64,000 nucleotides of DNA from an uncultured Acidobacteriota bacterium (GTDB taxonomy: Bacteria > Acidobacteriota > Vicinamibacteria > Vicinamibacterales > CAVVIG01). Positions 45,778 to 54,651 of the stretch are shown piece by piece. Made by a program: the position numbers and the translations under genes. The stretch is from contig CADEDC010000001.1 in the NCBI GenBank assembly GCA_902825985.1, forward strand, positions 121,228 to 185,227, written 5' to 3'. The notes under the pieces are model-generated. The model was given only the letters and a program-made list of their open reading frames with translations. It did not search any database and was not told the origin of the DNA. Numbering within the stretch: position 1 is the stretch's first letter; the number at the start of each line of letters is the position of its first letter.

Positions 45778-46601
45778 CCGCCGCCAGGGTCGGGCATGTC
45801 TCGCTGGTCGGCGCCGGCCCCGGCGATCCGGACCTGCTGACGCGGCGGGCGGTCGCGCGGCTGCGCGCGGCGGACCTCGTGCTCTACGATGCGCTCGTCG
45901 ACGAGCGGGTGGTGAAGCTGGCGCGGCGGGCCCAGCGCTTCTACGTCGGCAAGCGGGCCGGACGGCATGCGCTGACGCAGCCGGACATCCAGGTCGTCAT
46001 GATTCGTGCAGCGCAGCGCGGGCGCCGGGTGGTGCGATTGAAGGGCGGCGATCCGTTCGTCTTCGGCCGCGGCGGCGAAGAGGTGCAGGCGCTGCGGGCG
46101 GCCGGCATTCCGTACGACGTGGTGCCGGGCGTCAGCAGCGTGCTCGCGGGTCCGGCGCTGGCCGGCATCCCGGTCACGCATCGCGGCCTGGCCGGTTCAC
46201 TGCTGGTGACGACCGGTCACGATGCCGAGGGGTTCGCCGCACAGATCGGCGGCCTGCCGCCGGTTGGCCTCACGCTGGTCGTCGCCATGGGGCACGGCCG
46301 TCGCGCGGCGATTGCCGCCACGCTGATCGCCGGCGGCTGGGATGCCGACACGCCCAGCGCCGTCGTCGCCGGGGCGTCGTGGCCCGGGCAGCAGGTCTGG
46401 CGCGGCCGGCTCACCGAACTGGCCGCGGGCGCCGGCGCGCACGCCGGCGACTGTCCGGCGCTGCTCGTCATCGGCGAGGTGGCCGGGCTCGACCTGCGGC
46501 CGCCAGCCGCCGCCGGCCCGATCGCCGCAGATCACACGCAACAGGTGGCGGCCGCCGACGCGGACGCCGGGACTCACGCCGCTCGCCAGGGCGAGCGGTG
46601 A
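45768..46601 (+). CDS. cobA: Uroporphyrinogen-III C-methyltransferase
   Basis: 277 aa. SAM-dependent enzyme making precorrin-2. Motifs VGAGPGDPDLLT near the start, LYDALV, VRLKGGDPFVFGRGGEE and PGVSS are all typical. The last 35 residues are Ala/Asp-rich and probably disordered. Overlapping the dehydrogenase gene and followed 24 nt later by sulfite reductase, it completes siroheme supply for that enzyme; some siroheme could serve elsewhere. Confidence 0.93.
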   Translation: MSVAAARVGHVSLVGAGPGDPDLLTRRAVARLRAADLVLYDALVDERVVKLARRAQRFYVGKRAGRHALTQPDIQVVMIRAAQRGRRVVRLKGGDPFVFGRGGEEVQALRAAGIPYDVVPGVSSVLAGPALAGIPVTHRGLAGSLLVTTGHDAEGFAAQIGGLPPVGLTLVVAMGHGRRAAIAATLIAGGWDADTPSAVVAGASWPGQQVWRGRLTELAAGAGAHAGDCPALLVIGEVAGLDLRPPAAAGPIAADHTQQVAAADADAGTHAARQGER

Positions 46602-46625
46602 GACGCATGCGAGAAGGGGAGATTG

Positions 46626-48458
46626 ATGTCTGGGACTGATACCTCGAACACGCACGGTCGGACGCGGCTGTCGTTTGCCAACGCCGCCGACATCGACGAG
46701 TTCGTGGCCACGCTCGAGAAGTACGAGCGGGGCGAGATCACGCCGGATCAATGGCGGGCCTTCCGCCTGGTCCGCGGTACCTACGGGCAGCGGCAGTCCT
46801 ACGATGCGTCGATGCTGCGCGTGAAGATTCCGCAGGGCGTCCTGACGAAGGCGCAGCTCTACGCCCTCGCCGACGTCGGCGACCGCTACTCACGCAAGTT
46901 CGGCCACATCACGACGCGGCAGAACATCCAGTTCCACTTCATCAAGCTGCACGACATCGAACTCGCGATGCGCAGCCTCGCGGATTCGGGGCTGACCACC
47001 CGCGAGGCGTGCGGCAACTCGGTGCGCAACATCACCGGCTGCCCGTATGCCGGTGTGTCGGCGTCCGAGGTCTTCGACGTGACACCCTATGCGGACGGCA
47101 TCACCCGGTTCCTGCTGCGCCATCCGCTGAGCGCGACGCTGCCGCGCAAATTCAAGATTGCCTTCGAAGGCTGCGCCGAGGATCACATCGCCCTCGCCAT
47201 CAACGACCTGGGCTTCAAGGCGGCGATTGGTCCGGATGGGGCGCGTGGCTTCCGGGTCACGGCGGGCGGCGGCACGGCGATCATGTGCACCAACGCCGGC
47301 ACGCTGCACGAGTTCCTGCCGGCGGGCGACATCCTGCGCTGCGGCGAAGCCATCCTGAAGGTGTTCCGCCAGTTCGGCGACTACCAGCACAAGCAGCGCA
47401 ACCGGATGAAGTTCATGATCAAGTCGCTCGGCTGGGATCGGTTCGTCGGCGAATACCAGCGCGAGCTCGAGGCGGCGCGCACCGCGCCCGTGCCGCTGCT
47501 CGACATCGATCCGCCGGGAGAGGAAGTCAGGCCGGAATGGGACCGCCCGTTCGCGCCGGCCGCGGCGCTCATCGGCGCCCGTGTCGCCGCGGCGCCGCCC
47601 AACGGACCGGGCATCACGCCGGTGATCGTCCCGGTGTACCAGGCGACCGACGAAACCTACATCCGCTGGCGATCGTCGAATGTCCGCGGGCAGAAGCAGT
47701 TCGGCTATGCGATCGTCACCGCCACCGTGCCGCTGGGCGATCTCACCAGCGAGCAGATGCGGGTGGTCGGCGACCTGTCGGACGCCTACGCGGACGGCAC
47801 CGTCCGGGTGACGATGGAGCAGGATCTGGTGTTCCGCTGGGTGCGGGTGGCCGACGTCCACGAACTGTATCAGCGCCTCGCCGCCGCCGGCCTCGGGCTC
47901 GGCGAGGCCGCGACGCTCGCCGACGTGACCAGCTGCCCGGGCGCCGAGTCGTGCCGGCTCGCCGTCACCCAGTCGCGCGGCCTGGGACGGCTGCTCGAAG
48001 ACCACCTGCGGGCCCGTCCCGACCTCATCGCCGCGGCGGACGGCGCGCGCATCAAGATCAGCGGCTGCCCGAATGGCTGCGGTCAGCATCATGTGTCGAC
48101 CTTCGGCTTCCAGGGCAGCGTGCGCAAGGTCGGCAATCGCGCCGTGCCGCAATACTTCGTCCTGGTCGGCGGCGGCACGACGGCCGCCGGCGCCTCGTTC
48201 GGTCGCCTGGCGGCGAAGATCCCGGCGCGCCGTATTCCGGCCGCGGTGGAGCGCCTCATCGGACTCTATGTGAGCGAGAAGGCGGACGGCGAGACGGCGA
48301 CCGGCTACTTCGCCCGCGTCGACCTGAAGCGGGTCCAGCGTGAGCTGCTCGATCTCACCATCTTCACGGAAGCCGACGCGGTGCCGCTGGACTTCGTCGA
48401 CCTCGCCGAGAGCGGCGAGTTCGTCCCCGAAGTGATGGAAGGCGAGTGCTCGGCCTAG
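46626..48458 (+). CDS. Siroheme sulfite reductase (ferredoxin-type nitrite/sulfite reductase)
   Basis: 610 aa monomeric assimilatory reductase. Cys437, Cys443, Cys481 and Cys485 form the C-x5-C-x37-C-x3-C set that holds the [4Fe-4S]-siroheme centre; the two ferredoxin-like half-domains each have the RxTxRQN-type segment (TTRQNIQFHF). Sequence alone does not separate sulfite from nitrite reductase, but the poly-Cys leader, siroheme genes and absence of nitrate genes favour sulfite to sulfide. An AGGGGAG lies before the ATG at 46626. Confidence 0.88.
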   Translation: MSGTDTSNTHGRTRLSFANAADIDEFVATLEKYERGEITPDQWRAFRLVRGTYGQRQSYDASMLRVKIPQGVLTKAQLYALADVGDRYSRKFGHITTRQNIQFHFIKLHDIELAMRSLADSGLTTREACGNSVRNITGCPYAGVSASEVFDVTPYADGITRFLLRHPLSATLPRKFKIAFEGCAEDHIALAINDLGFKAAIGPDGARGFRVTAGGGTAIMCTNAGTLHEFLPAGDILRCGEAILKVFRQFGDYQHKQRNRMKFMIKSLGWDRFVGEYQRELEAARTAPVPLLDIDPPGEEVRPEWDRPFAPAAALIGARVAAAPPNGPGITPVIVPVYQATDETYIRWRSSNVRGQKQFGYAIVTATVPLGDLTSEQMRVVGDLSDAYADGTVRVTMEQDLVFRWVRVADVHELYQRLAAAGLGLGEAATLADVTSCPGAESCRLAVTQSRGLGRLLEDHLRARPDLIAAADGARIKISGCPNGCGQHHVSTFGFQGSVRKVGNRAVPQYFVLVGGGTTAAGASFGRLAAKIPARRIPAAVERLIGLYVSEKADGETATGYFARVDLKRVQRELLDLTIFTEADAVPLDFVDLAESGEFVPEVMEGECSA

Positions 48459-48475
48459 CCGTCCGTCGCCGACAT

Positions 48476-48499
48476 GACCCGGCCCGGCGCCGCCGGGTC
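48476..48499 (+). terminator. GC-rich hairpin after sulfite reductase
   Basis: An 8-bp perfect stem GACCCGGC/GCCGGGTC with an 8-nt loop lies 18 nt past the stop. No T tract follows, so it may be an mRNA-stabilising or Rho-assisted element rather than an intrinsic terminator. Confidence 0.4.
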
Positions 48500-48551
48500 G
48501 GTGCATCGCCGTAATCCATATCCATCAATATAGATGCAGCGATGAAACTTG

Positions 48552-48581
48552 TTGCGCCGGTTTCGGCGGCTGCGGTATAGT
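48552..48581 (+). promoter_or_regulatory. Promoter of the SAM riboswitch transcript
   Basis: TTGCGC (48552-48557) and TATAGT (48576-48581) are 18 nt apart and place the start of transcription about 10 nt before the riboswitch P1 stem. The fit to consensus is moderate at -35 and good at -10. Confidence 0.5.
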
Positions 48582-48595
48582 CCGCTTCGTCGTTC

Positions 48596-48703
48596 GATCT
48601 TATCGAGAGTGGCTGAGGGACAGGCCCGTTGACGCCACGGCAACCTCCGCTCCCCCGCGGGAGGTGCCAAATCCTGCCCGGTTCACGCCGGGGAAGATGA
48701 GAG
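48596..48703 (+). promoter_or_regulatory. SAM-I (S-box) riboswitch
   Basis: The core is nearly verbatim S-box: the CTTATC/GAGAG start, GAGGGA, GGCCC, the GACGCC and CGGCAACC blocks, and GGTGCCAAATCC. P1 pairs 48598-48604 with 48696-48702 including one G-U. It senses S-adenosylmethionine. The expression platform is unclear: a CCGGGA/TCCCGG hairpin (48727-48742) follows without a T run, and 48642-48649 is an exact complement of the ribosome site of the downstream gene (48844-48851), so control may be translational. Confidence 0.95.
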
Positions 48704-48853
48704 GGTCGTGAATTCTTTTCTGACGTCCGGGAACAGTCCCGGCATCTGTCGCCCGGCGCCTGTGCGCCTCCCGCATTCTGCCTGGTCGTCCCCGATCAGT
48801 GATGCCTGCCGCGGCGAACGCCGTATCTCCACTGCCTGGCCCCCGGAGGTTCC

Positions 48854-50116
48854 GTGAGCGCTCTCATCGGTCTTCAGTGTCACCTCTGCAAGTCCACCTT
48901 CGCGCCTGAGGCGGTCTACGCGTGCGCGAACTGTCTCGGTCCGCTCGAGCCGGTCTACGACTACTCGACCATCACGCTGACCCGCGCCGAGATCGCGGCA
49001 CGCCCGAAGAACATCTGGCGTTATCGTGAACTGCTGCCCATCACCGGCGAGCCGCGCACCGGGTTCCACTCGGGATTCACGCCGCTCGTGCGCGCCACGC
49101 GGCTGGCCGATCGGCTGGGCATGCGGGAGCTCTACATCAAGGACGACTCGGTGAACCATCCGACGCTGTCCTACAAGGATCGGGTGGTCGCGGTGGCCGC
49201 GACGCGAGCCGCCGAACTCGGATTCCAGGTGCTCGCCTGCGCGTCAACCGGGAATCTCGCCAACAGCGTCGCCGCGCACGCGGCCCGGCTCGGGATGGAA
49301 TGCTGCGTCTTCATCCCGGACAATCTCGAGGCGGGCAAGCGGCTCGGCTCGGCCATCTTCGGGCCGCAGATTCTCGCCATCGCCGGCAACTATGACGACG
49401 TCAATCGCCTGTGCTCGCAGGTGGCGGATCGCTACGGCTGGGGATTCGTCAACATCAACCTGCGCGCCTACTACGCCGAAGGGGCGAAGACGATGGGCTT
49501 CGAGATCGTCGAGCAGCTGGGGTGGCGCTATCCGCAGCACATCGTCTCGCCGGTCGCCGGCGGCACCCTGTTGCCGCGTATCGTCCGCGGTCTCCGCGAG
49601 CTGAAGCAGATCGGCCTGGTCGACGGCGAGTTGCCGCGCATCCACGCCGCCCAGGCGGCAGGCTGCGCGCCGGTGGTCGCGGCGCTGCTGAACGGCGACG
49701 ACTATCCCGAGCCGGTCCGGCCCGCCACGATTGCGAAGTCGATCGCCATCGGCAATCCGGCCGACGGCTATCAGGTGATCCAGACCGTGCGGCAGACCGG
49801 CGGGTCTGGTGCCGCCGTGTCGGACGAGAAAATCGTCGAAGCCATTCACCTGCTGGCCGAGACGGAAGGCATCTTCACCGAGCCGGCCGGCGGCACCACG
49901 CTCGCCGGGACCATCTCGCTCATCGAGCGCGGTGTGATCCCGCGTGACGAATCCGTGGTGGTCTGCATCACCGGAAATGGATACAAGACCACCGAGGTGG
50001 TGTCTGGTAATCTCACCCAGCCGGTGCACTTGAGCCGCGCCTTCAAGGACTTCGAGGCGTGGCAGCAGAACCGGGGAGCCGAGGCATCGGGATTGTCGCG
50101 TCAGGTCACCGCCTGA
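48854..50116 (+). CDS. thrC: Threonine synthase-like PLP enzyme under SAM-riboswitch control
   Basis: 420 aa. An N-terminal zinc ribbon (Cys9, Cys12, Cys24, Cys27) precedes the fold-type II PLP domain with the Schiff-base Lys108 in TLSYKDR, STGNLANS for phosphate binding, and a C-terminal TGNGYKT. By sequence it is threonine synthase, converting O-phosphohomoserine to threonine. The SAM-I riboswitch is odd for that role. It could be an O-phosphohomoserine-using homocysteine synthase (MetM-like, as I recall from Streptomyces) or a real ThrC controlled in the opposite sense. GTG start with GGAGGT 3 nt upstream. Confidence 0.85.
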   Translation: MSALIGLQCHLCKSTFAPEAVYACANCLGPLEPVYDYSTITLTRAEIAARPKNIWRYRELLPITGEPRTGFHSGFTPLVRATRLADRLGMRELYIKDDSVNHPTLSYKDRVVAVAATRAAELGFQVLACASTGNLANSVAAHAARLGMECCVFIPDNLEAGKRLGSAIFGPQILAIAGNYDDVNRLCSQVADRYGWGFVNINLRAYYAEGAKTMGFEIVEQLGWRYPQHIVSPVAGGTLLPRIVRGLRELKQIGLVDGELPRIHAAQAAGCAPVVAALLNGDDYPEPVRPATIAKSIAIGNPADGYQVIQTVRQTGGSGAAVSDEKIVEAIHLLAETEGIFTEPAGGTTLAGTISLIERGVIPRDESVVVCITGNGYKTTEVVSGNLTQPVHLSRAFKDFEAWQQNRGAEASGLSRQVTA

Positions 50117-50161
50117 CGCCCCGACGCACGGCCGGCCCGACAACTCCGGGAGACGCGATCG

Positions 50162-51013
50162 ATGCGCTACACGCCAGGTGACGGCAGCAATATCGAAGAC
50201 CGCCGCGGCAGCGGCGGACGACGCGGGATCGGCGGCGCCGGCTCCCTGGGCATCGGCGGCCTTCTCGTGCTGCTGGTCCTCAGCTGGGCGACCGGGACCA
50301 ACTTCCTCCAGCTGCTCGACACCGGCGGCGACGGCGTGAGCGAGTCGGCCGCCCCCGCCGCGTCGACGCCCGAAGAAGAGCAGATGAGACTGTTCGTCGA
50401 CGCCGTCTCGGCCGACACCCAGGAGATCTGGACGCAGCTCCTCGGCAACCGCTACCAGCGGGCGAACGTCGTGCTCTTCCGCGACGCGACGTCCACCGCC
50501 TGCGGCCAGGGCGCCGCCGCGACCGGTCCGTTCTATTGCCCGGCCGACGGGCTCGTCTACCTCGACCTCAGCTTCTTCGACGAACTCGATCAACGATTCG
50601 GCGCGCCCGGAGACTTCGCGCAGGCCTATGTGATTGCGCACGAGTACGGCCACCACGTACAGAACCTGCTCGGCTACGACGAGCGGGTCGGCAACGATCG
50701 CGCCGGCGCGAATAGCGCCGCCGTCGCGCTGGAACTGCAGGCCGACTGTTTTGCCGGCGTATGGGGGCATGCGGCGTCACAGGGCGGCCGCTTCGAGCGC
50801 GGCAAGGTGGAACTGGACCCGGGAGACGTCGAGGAGGCGCTGCAGGCGGCTGCCGCCATCGGCGACGATCGGTTGCAGAAGATGGCGCAGGGGCGTGTCC
50901 AGCCGGAGCGTTTCACGCACGGCACCTCGGGCCAGCGCGTCGAATGGTTCCGGCGCGGCCTCCAATCCGGCGACCCGCGTCAGTGCGACGCGTTCACCGC
51001 CGTCACGCGGTGA
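50162..51013 (+). CDS. ypfJ: Neutral zinc metallopeptidase, YpfJ/KPN_02809 family
   Basis: 283 aa. N-terminal RYTPGDGSNIEDRRG is the family hallmark, a single membrane helix at about 32-50 anchors it, and the zinc motif HEYGHH begins at His160. ELQADCFAG supplies the downstream acidic ligand region. Probably a membrane-tethered periplasmic protease with unknown substrate. Ends 48 bp before the convergent receptor gene. Confidence 0.87.
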   Translation: MRYTPGDGSNIEDRRGSGGRRGIGGAGSLGIGGLLVLLVLSWATGTNFLQLLDTGGDGVSESAAPAASTPEEEQMRLFVDAVSADTQEIWTQLLGNRYQRANVVLFRDATSTACGQGAAATGPFYCPADGLVYLDLSFFDELDQRFGAPGDFAQAYVIAHEYGHHVQNLLGYDERVGNDRAGANSAAVALELQADCFAGVWGHAASQGGRFERGKVELDPGDVEEALQAAAAIGDDRLQKMAQGRVQPERFTHGTSGQRVEWFRRGLQSGDPRQCDAFTAVTR

Positions 51014-51061
51014 ACCGGCGGTACCGCGGACCGTCAGCGGCGCGGCGCCTTTCCGCCGCGC

Positions 51062-53479
51062 TCAGAATCCGACCCGGACGCCCAGGTGGAACACGCGCGA
51101 GGGCTGGATGGCAATCGGCGTCCGCACGTTCGGCGCCTGTGCCGCCCGCTCTTCGACGTCGTACTTCTGCCCGGTGAGGTTGTAGGCGTCGAGGATCGCC
51201 TCGAGCCGCCGCCCGCCGACCGCAAACCCCTTCGACACGCGGGTGTCCAGCGCCGCGATGAAGCGGAAGCGCGAGTCGCCGGCGGCAAACGCCCGGATGG
51301 CCTCGGTCCCCTGGGGCAGGCTCGGGAACACCAGCACCCGGGAAAAGTTCTGGCCGTCCTGATAGCGGGCGATGGCCGCGGCCCGGATGTCCCACGGCAG
51401 CCGGTAGACGGCGCTCAACTTGATCGTGAAGGCGCGGTCGTTGAAGAGGCGGCCGCGGCGAAACGGGTCGGCGTTGGGCGTGATGTAGGTCTCCGACACC
51501 ACCGACTGATCGTTCTCCAGCGGACCGTAGCCGAGCGCGGCGGCGGCGCCGCGGGTGATGCTGGCGGTCAGACCGCCCATGAATGTCACGCGTGCCGCGT
51601 CGTACTGCCCCGACAGTTCCAGGCTGCCGGTGTAGGTCGGCTTCACTCCCGGATTGGTCAGCCGATAGCGGTCGGTGCCGAAGGTCGCCGGCACGCGGCT
51701 GTACACCGGGATGACCTTGTCATCGTCCGGCTTGCCGGTATTGGCTCCCGGATCGGTGACGAAGGTGGCGGAGTAGGCCGAGAGATCGGCGCCGACGTTG
51801 ACCAACGTCATGAAGCGCTGTTCGCGGCGGCCGACGGCGGCCAACTGAAACCGGGACCGCGGATTCGGATGCAGCTCGACGCCGAAGGCCAGTTCATCCT
51901 GCGTCGGACGCTGGAGATTGGGGTCGATGGCGACGAAGTCGGTGTTGCCGCCGGTACCCGGGCCGACCCGCGCGACAATCGAGGTGACGCCAGGCGTCGG
52001 CTGCGCGAATCGGGGATCCCAGCGGTAGACGGTGGCCCACGGCGCCGACGGGTCGCCGAAGGCGAGGAAATCGAGGGCCAGGCGGGCCGCCGACCGTGTA
52101 TAGCCGACGAAGCCGATGGTCGTGCCCTGTTCGCGGAATCGCCAGTCGACACGGGCCCGCGGCAGCAGGGAGACCCAACGGATCCCCTGCGCCGCGCCGT
52201 CCGCCGCTCCACTGGTGACCTCGACGCGCAGACCGGCGCTCGCGGTCACGCCCGATGACAGGCGGACAATGTCGGTGGCATGTGCGCTGAAGGTGATCGA
52301 ACCGCGCGACGAAGCGGTCTCGGGATTGCGGAACGACCAGACGCGCGAGGCCAATCCGTCGGTCAGCTCGCCGACGGTTCGCACGCTGGCGACCGGCGTG
52401 TGCTGCGACGCGCCGACGACGTCCGCACCGGCGCGGAAGACGTGCACGGCGCCGCGCCAGGTGGGCGTCCCCTGCACACGGGCACCCGCACTCCACTGGC
52501 GGACGGTGCCGCGCGGTCCGGCGACGGCCGCCCAGACGGGACCATCGATCAGACGCTCGACCACCGCCGTGGTGGCGTCGAGGTCAGGCGTCCGCACGCG
52601 CTGGGTGTAGGCGGCAAAGGCCCGGGCCGGCCAGCGGCGGTCGGTGGGGGTGCTCCACGTGCCCTGGGCGTGCAGGCTCGTGTCGCCGATCGTGGCCTCG
52701 GGTGATTGGAAGGCCTGCCGGTACTCGAACGGCGTGCGCGAGCGCTGGAACCAGCCGATGCCATGAAGCGTGGCGCCGGTGGCCGCCGTATGGACGAGAG
52801 ACGCCAGCGCCGAGCCGATATGCGACTCGGCGGCCAGCCGGTCGGCGCGGTCGAACTGCGACGCCCGTGTCCAGGTTGCGGCGAACGCCCCACCGAGGCG
52901 CGGCGTGAGCGGGCCGGAGGCGGTCCACGCCAGGCGGTCGCGGCCGGCGACCCGGGCGATCGTCGGCTCGGCGAGCGGCGACGGGTCGGCGGTCAAGGCG
53001 CCGTGCGAGAACGAGCCGTACGCCGTCTGTTGCCAGCTGGCGGATGGGGCGCGCGGCTCCAGGGCCACCGCCAGCCCGGTGGAGTTGACGTCGCTGTCGA
53101 TGAGGCCGGTGGCGACGCGCAGTCGCTGCCACAGGCTGAGATCCGGAAACAGGATCGGCATCCCGGAGCCGTTCGGATCCGAGACGTCGACGTCGCCGAC
53201 GAGAAACCGGGTCTGGCTCCACGACGCGCCGAACCCGCCGATGCGCGCCGGCTGGCCGGTGAACAGCCCGCCGCTGGTGAACCGATCGGCGATGAGCGAA
53301 GGCTGGATCTGCTCGAGCACCGGATAGAGGCTGTCGCTGAGCGGCAGGTCGCGCAGGAACGGCTCTTCGTAGGTGAAGCCAAGGGTGGGTGGCGTCAACG
53401 TCGGGCGATCGGCATCGGCCGACTGCGCGACCGCGGTCGAGGCGCTGCACGCCAGCACCAGCAGGACAATCCAGAGCAT
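51062..53479 (-). CDS. TonB-dependent receptor-like outer-membrane protein
   Basis: 805 aa. A short signal peptide (1-19, ending AVAQ) is followed by a plug-like region (GQPARIGGFGASWSQ) and many amphipathic strands ending in VFHLGVRVGF, typical of a beta-barrel. It lacks the carboxypeptidase-regulatory domain of the receptor at 21545, and no clear TonB box was identified. Its ATG overlaps the stop of the PHP gene by 1 nt (TGATG), so it is co-translated with that gene. The ligand is unknown. Confidence 0.78.
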   Translation of the reverse strand: MLWIVLLVLACSASTAVAQSADADRPTLTPPTLGFTYEEPFLRDLPLSDSLYPVLEQIQPSLIADRFTSGGLFTGQPARIGGFGASWSQTRFLVGDVDVSDPNGSGMPILFPDLSLWQRLRVATGLIDSDVNSTGLAVALEPRAPSASWQQTAYGSFSHGALTADPSPLAEPTIARVAGRDRLAWTASGPLTPRLGGAFAATWTRASQFDRADRLAAESHIGSALASLVHTAATGATLHGIGWFQRSRTPFEYRQAFQSPEATIGDTSLHAQGTWSTPTDRRWPARAFAAYTQRVRTPDLDATTAVVERLIDGPVWAAVAGPRGTVRQWSAGARVQGTPTWRGAVHVFRAGADVVGASQHTPVASVRTVGELTDGLASRVWSFRNPETASSRGSITFSAHATDIVRLSSGVTASAGLRVEVTSGAADGAAQGIRWVSLLPRARVDWRFREQGTTIGFVGYTRSAARLALDFLAFGDPSAPWATVYRWDPRFAQPTPGVTSIVARVGPGTGGNTDFVAIDPNLQRPTQDELAFGVELHPNPRSRFQLAAVGRREQRFMTLVNVGADLSAYSATFVTDPGANTGKPDDDKVIPVYSRVPATFGTDRYRLTNPGVKPTYTGSLELSGQYDAARVTFMGGLTASITRGAAAALGYGPLENDQSVVSETYITPNADPFRRGRLFNDRAFTIKLSAVYRLPWDIRAAAIARYQDGQNFSRVLVFPSLPQGTEAIRAFAAGDSRFRFIAALDTRVSKGFAVGGRRLEAILDAYNLTGQKYDVEERAAQAPNVRTPIAIQPSRVFHLGVRVGF

Positions 53480-54651
53480 CAGTCGGTCTCCTGAGGCGAG
53501 TCGAGCCGCGGCGCGCGATCGCTCGCCGCCGGTGTGCGCCGGCGCACCGGCCACAGCCACACCGTCGTGCCGATCACGGCGGCCAGCGATCCGAGGTGCA
53601 GCGCCCACGTCCAGACCGGGTCGACGACGGCGACCGGCGCCGCCGGGTGTCCGTCGCCGTCATGGCGGACGACGGGATTGAGGAACATCGTGGTCTGCGG
53701 CGTCCGGACGACGACGCGAATGTACGGGTCCTGCGGCGTGAAGGTGTAGGTGGCGTGGTGGACGCCGACGGCCTTGGCCCGCGACGCCCCGCGTTCGCCG
53801 ACGAACTCGATCTCCGACAGGGCGCCGGCCGTCGTCACCGACATCGTGCCGTCGACGAGCGTCAGGCCGGTCAGCGTGACGTCCACCGCCGGCGCCTCAT
53901 TCGGGCCGCGGGCGACCGCGATCGCCCGGCCGGCGCGCAGCGCCGGGATGACGTCGCGGCTGTGCGTGCTGGCCGCATCGATCATGTTCCACGCCGCCGC
54001 GAGGCGGCGCGGGTCGTCGACGTCGTGGGTGTCGTCGTTGGCCATCGCCCAGACGGCGTGGCCGGACGAGAGCGCCGCATCCCAGGGGGCGGTCGACTCG
54101 AACGGTCCGTTGACCACTTCGATGTAGTGGTAGCCGGTGAGGTGCGTGAGGTCGTCCGCGGTGTAGGCGCGGCGCGCATCCGGGTGGGTGAGTCCCACCA
54201 GGTCGGCGGTTCTCGCCATCCGGTCGATGATGTATTGCGCCTGGTTCAGCGACTGCCAGACGGGGAAATCGAGCCAGTCGACGTCGCGCGCACCGATCGC
54301 CAGCTGGTGCCGCTTGCGGATGTTGTAGCCATGTTCGTAGAGCGGCAGCGTGTCGATGCCGTGGTGGGCCGCGATGCTGTGATAGTTCGAGACGCCGGCG
54401 ACGTCGTAGCCCAGCGCCTTGTAGGCATGGACCACGTGGGCGCTGGCCTGTTCGCCGTTGGTCAGCCCGCCCCACGCCTGTCCGTGGGCATGGAGGTTGG
54501 CGCGCTGCCAGCGGCCCAGCAGGTGCTCGTAGGGGTTGTAGAAACGGGCGCCGTGGAACGGCGTTGGCGCGGGAAACCGGTAGACGGGGCTGCAGGTATA
54601 CGGCAGCCCGACGACGACCACCAGGACCAGCAGGATGGACCTGGTGATCAG
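53479..54651 (-). CDS. Membrane-anchored PHP-like metallohydrolase
   Basis: 390 aa if begun at CTG 54651. A hydrophobic N-terminal helix (about 5-20), a PHP-type metal motif (ANLHAHGQAWGG), further histidines (SNYHSIAAHHGID, GLTHPDA, NDDTHD) and a C-terminal helix near 345-365 suggest a periplasmic phosphoesterase anchored at both ends. No ATG, GTG or TTG is available near the start; CTG at 54651 forms a CTGA overlap with the cimA stop and has GAGG 7 nt upstream. GTG at 54621 would cut the helix. Start is uncertain, the gene is not. Confidence 0.75.
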   Translation of the reverse strand: MITRSILLVLVVVVGLPYTCSPVYRFPAPTPFHGARFYNPYEHLLGRWQRANLHAHGQAWGGLTNGEQASAHVVHAYKALGYDVAGVSNYHSIAAHHGIDTLPLYEHGYNIRKRHQLAIGARDVDWLDFPVWQSLNQAQYIIDRMARTADLVGLTHPDARRAYTADDLTHLTGYHYIEVVNGPFESTAPWDAALSSGHAVWAMANDDTHDVDDPRRLAAAWNMIDAASTHSRDVIPALRAGRAIAVARGPNEAPAVDVTLTGLTLVDGTMSVTTAGALSEIEFVGERGASRAKAVGVHHATYTFTPQDPYIRVVVRTPQTTMFLNPVVRHDGDGHPAAPVAVVDPVWTWALHLGSLAAVIGTTVWLWPVRRRTPAASDRAPRLDSPQETD

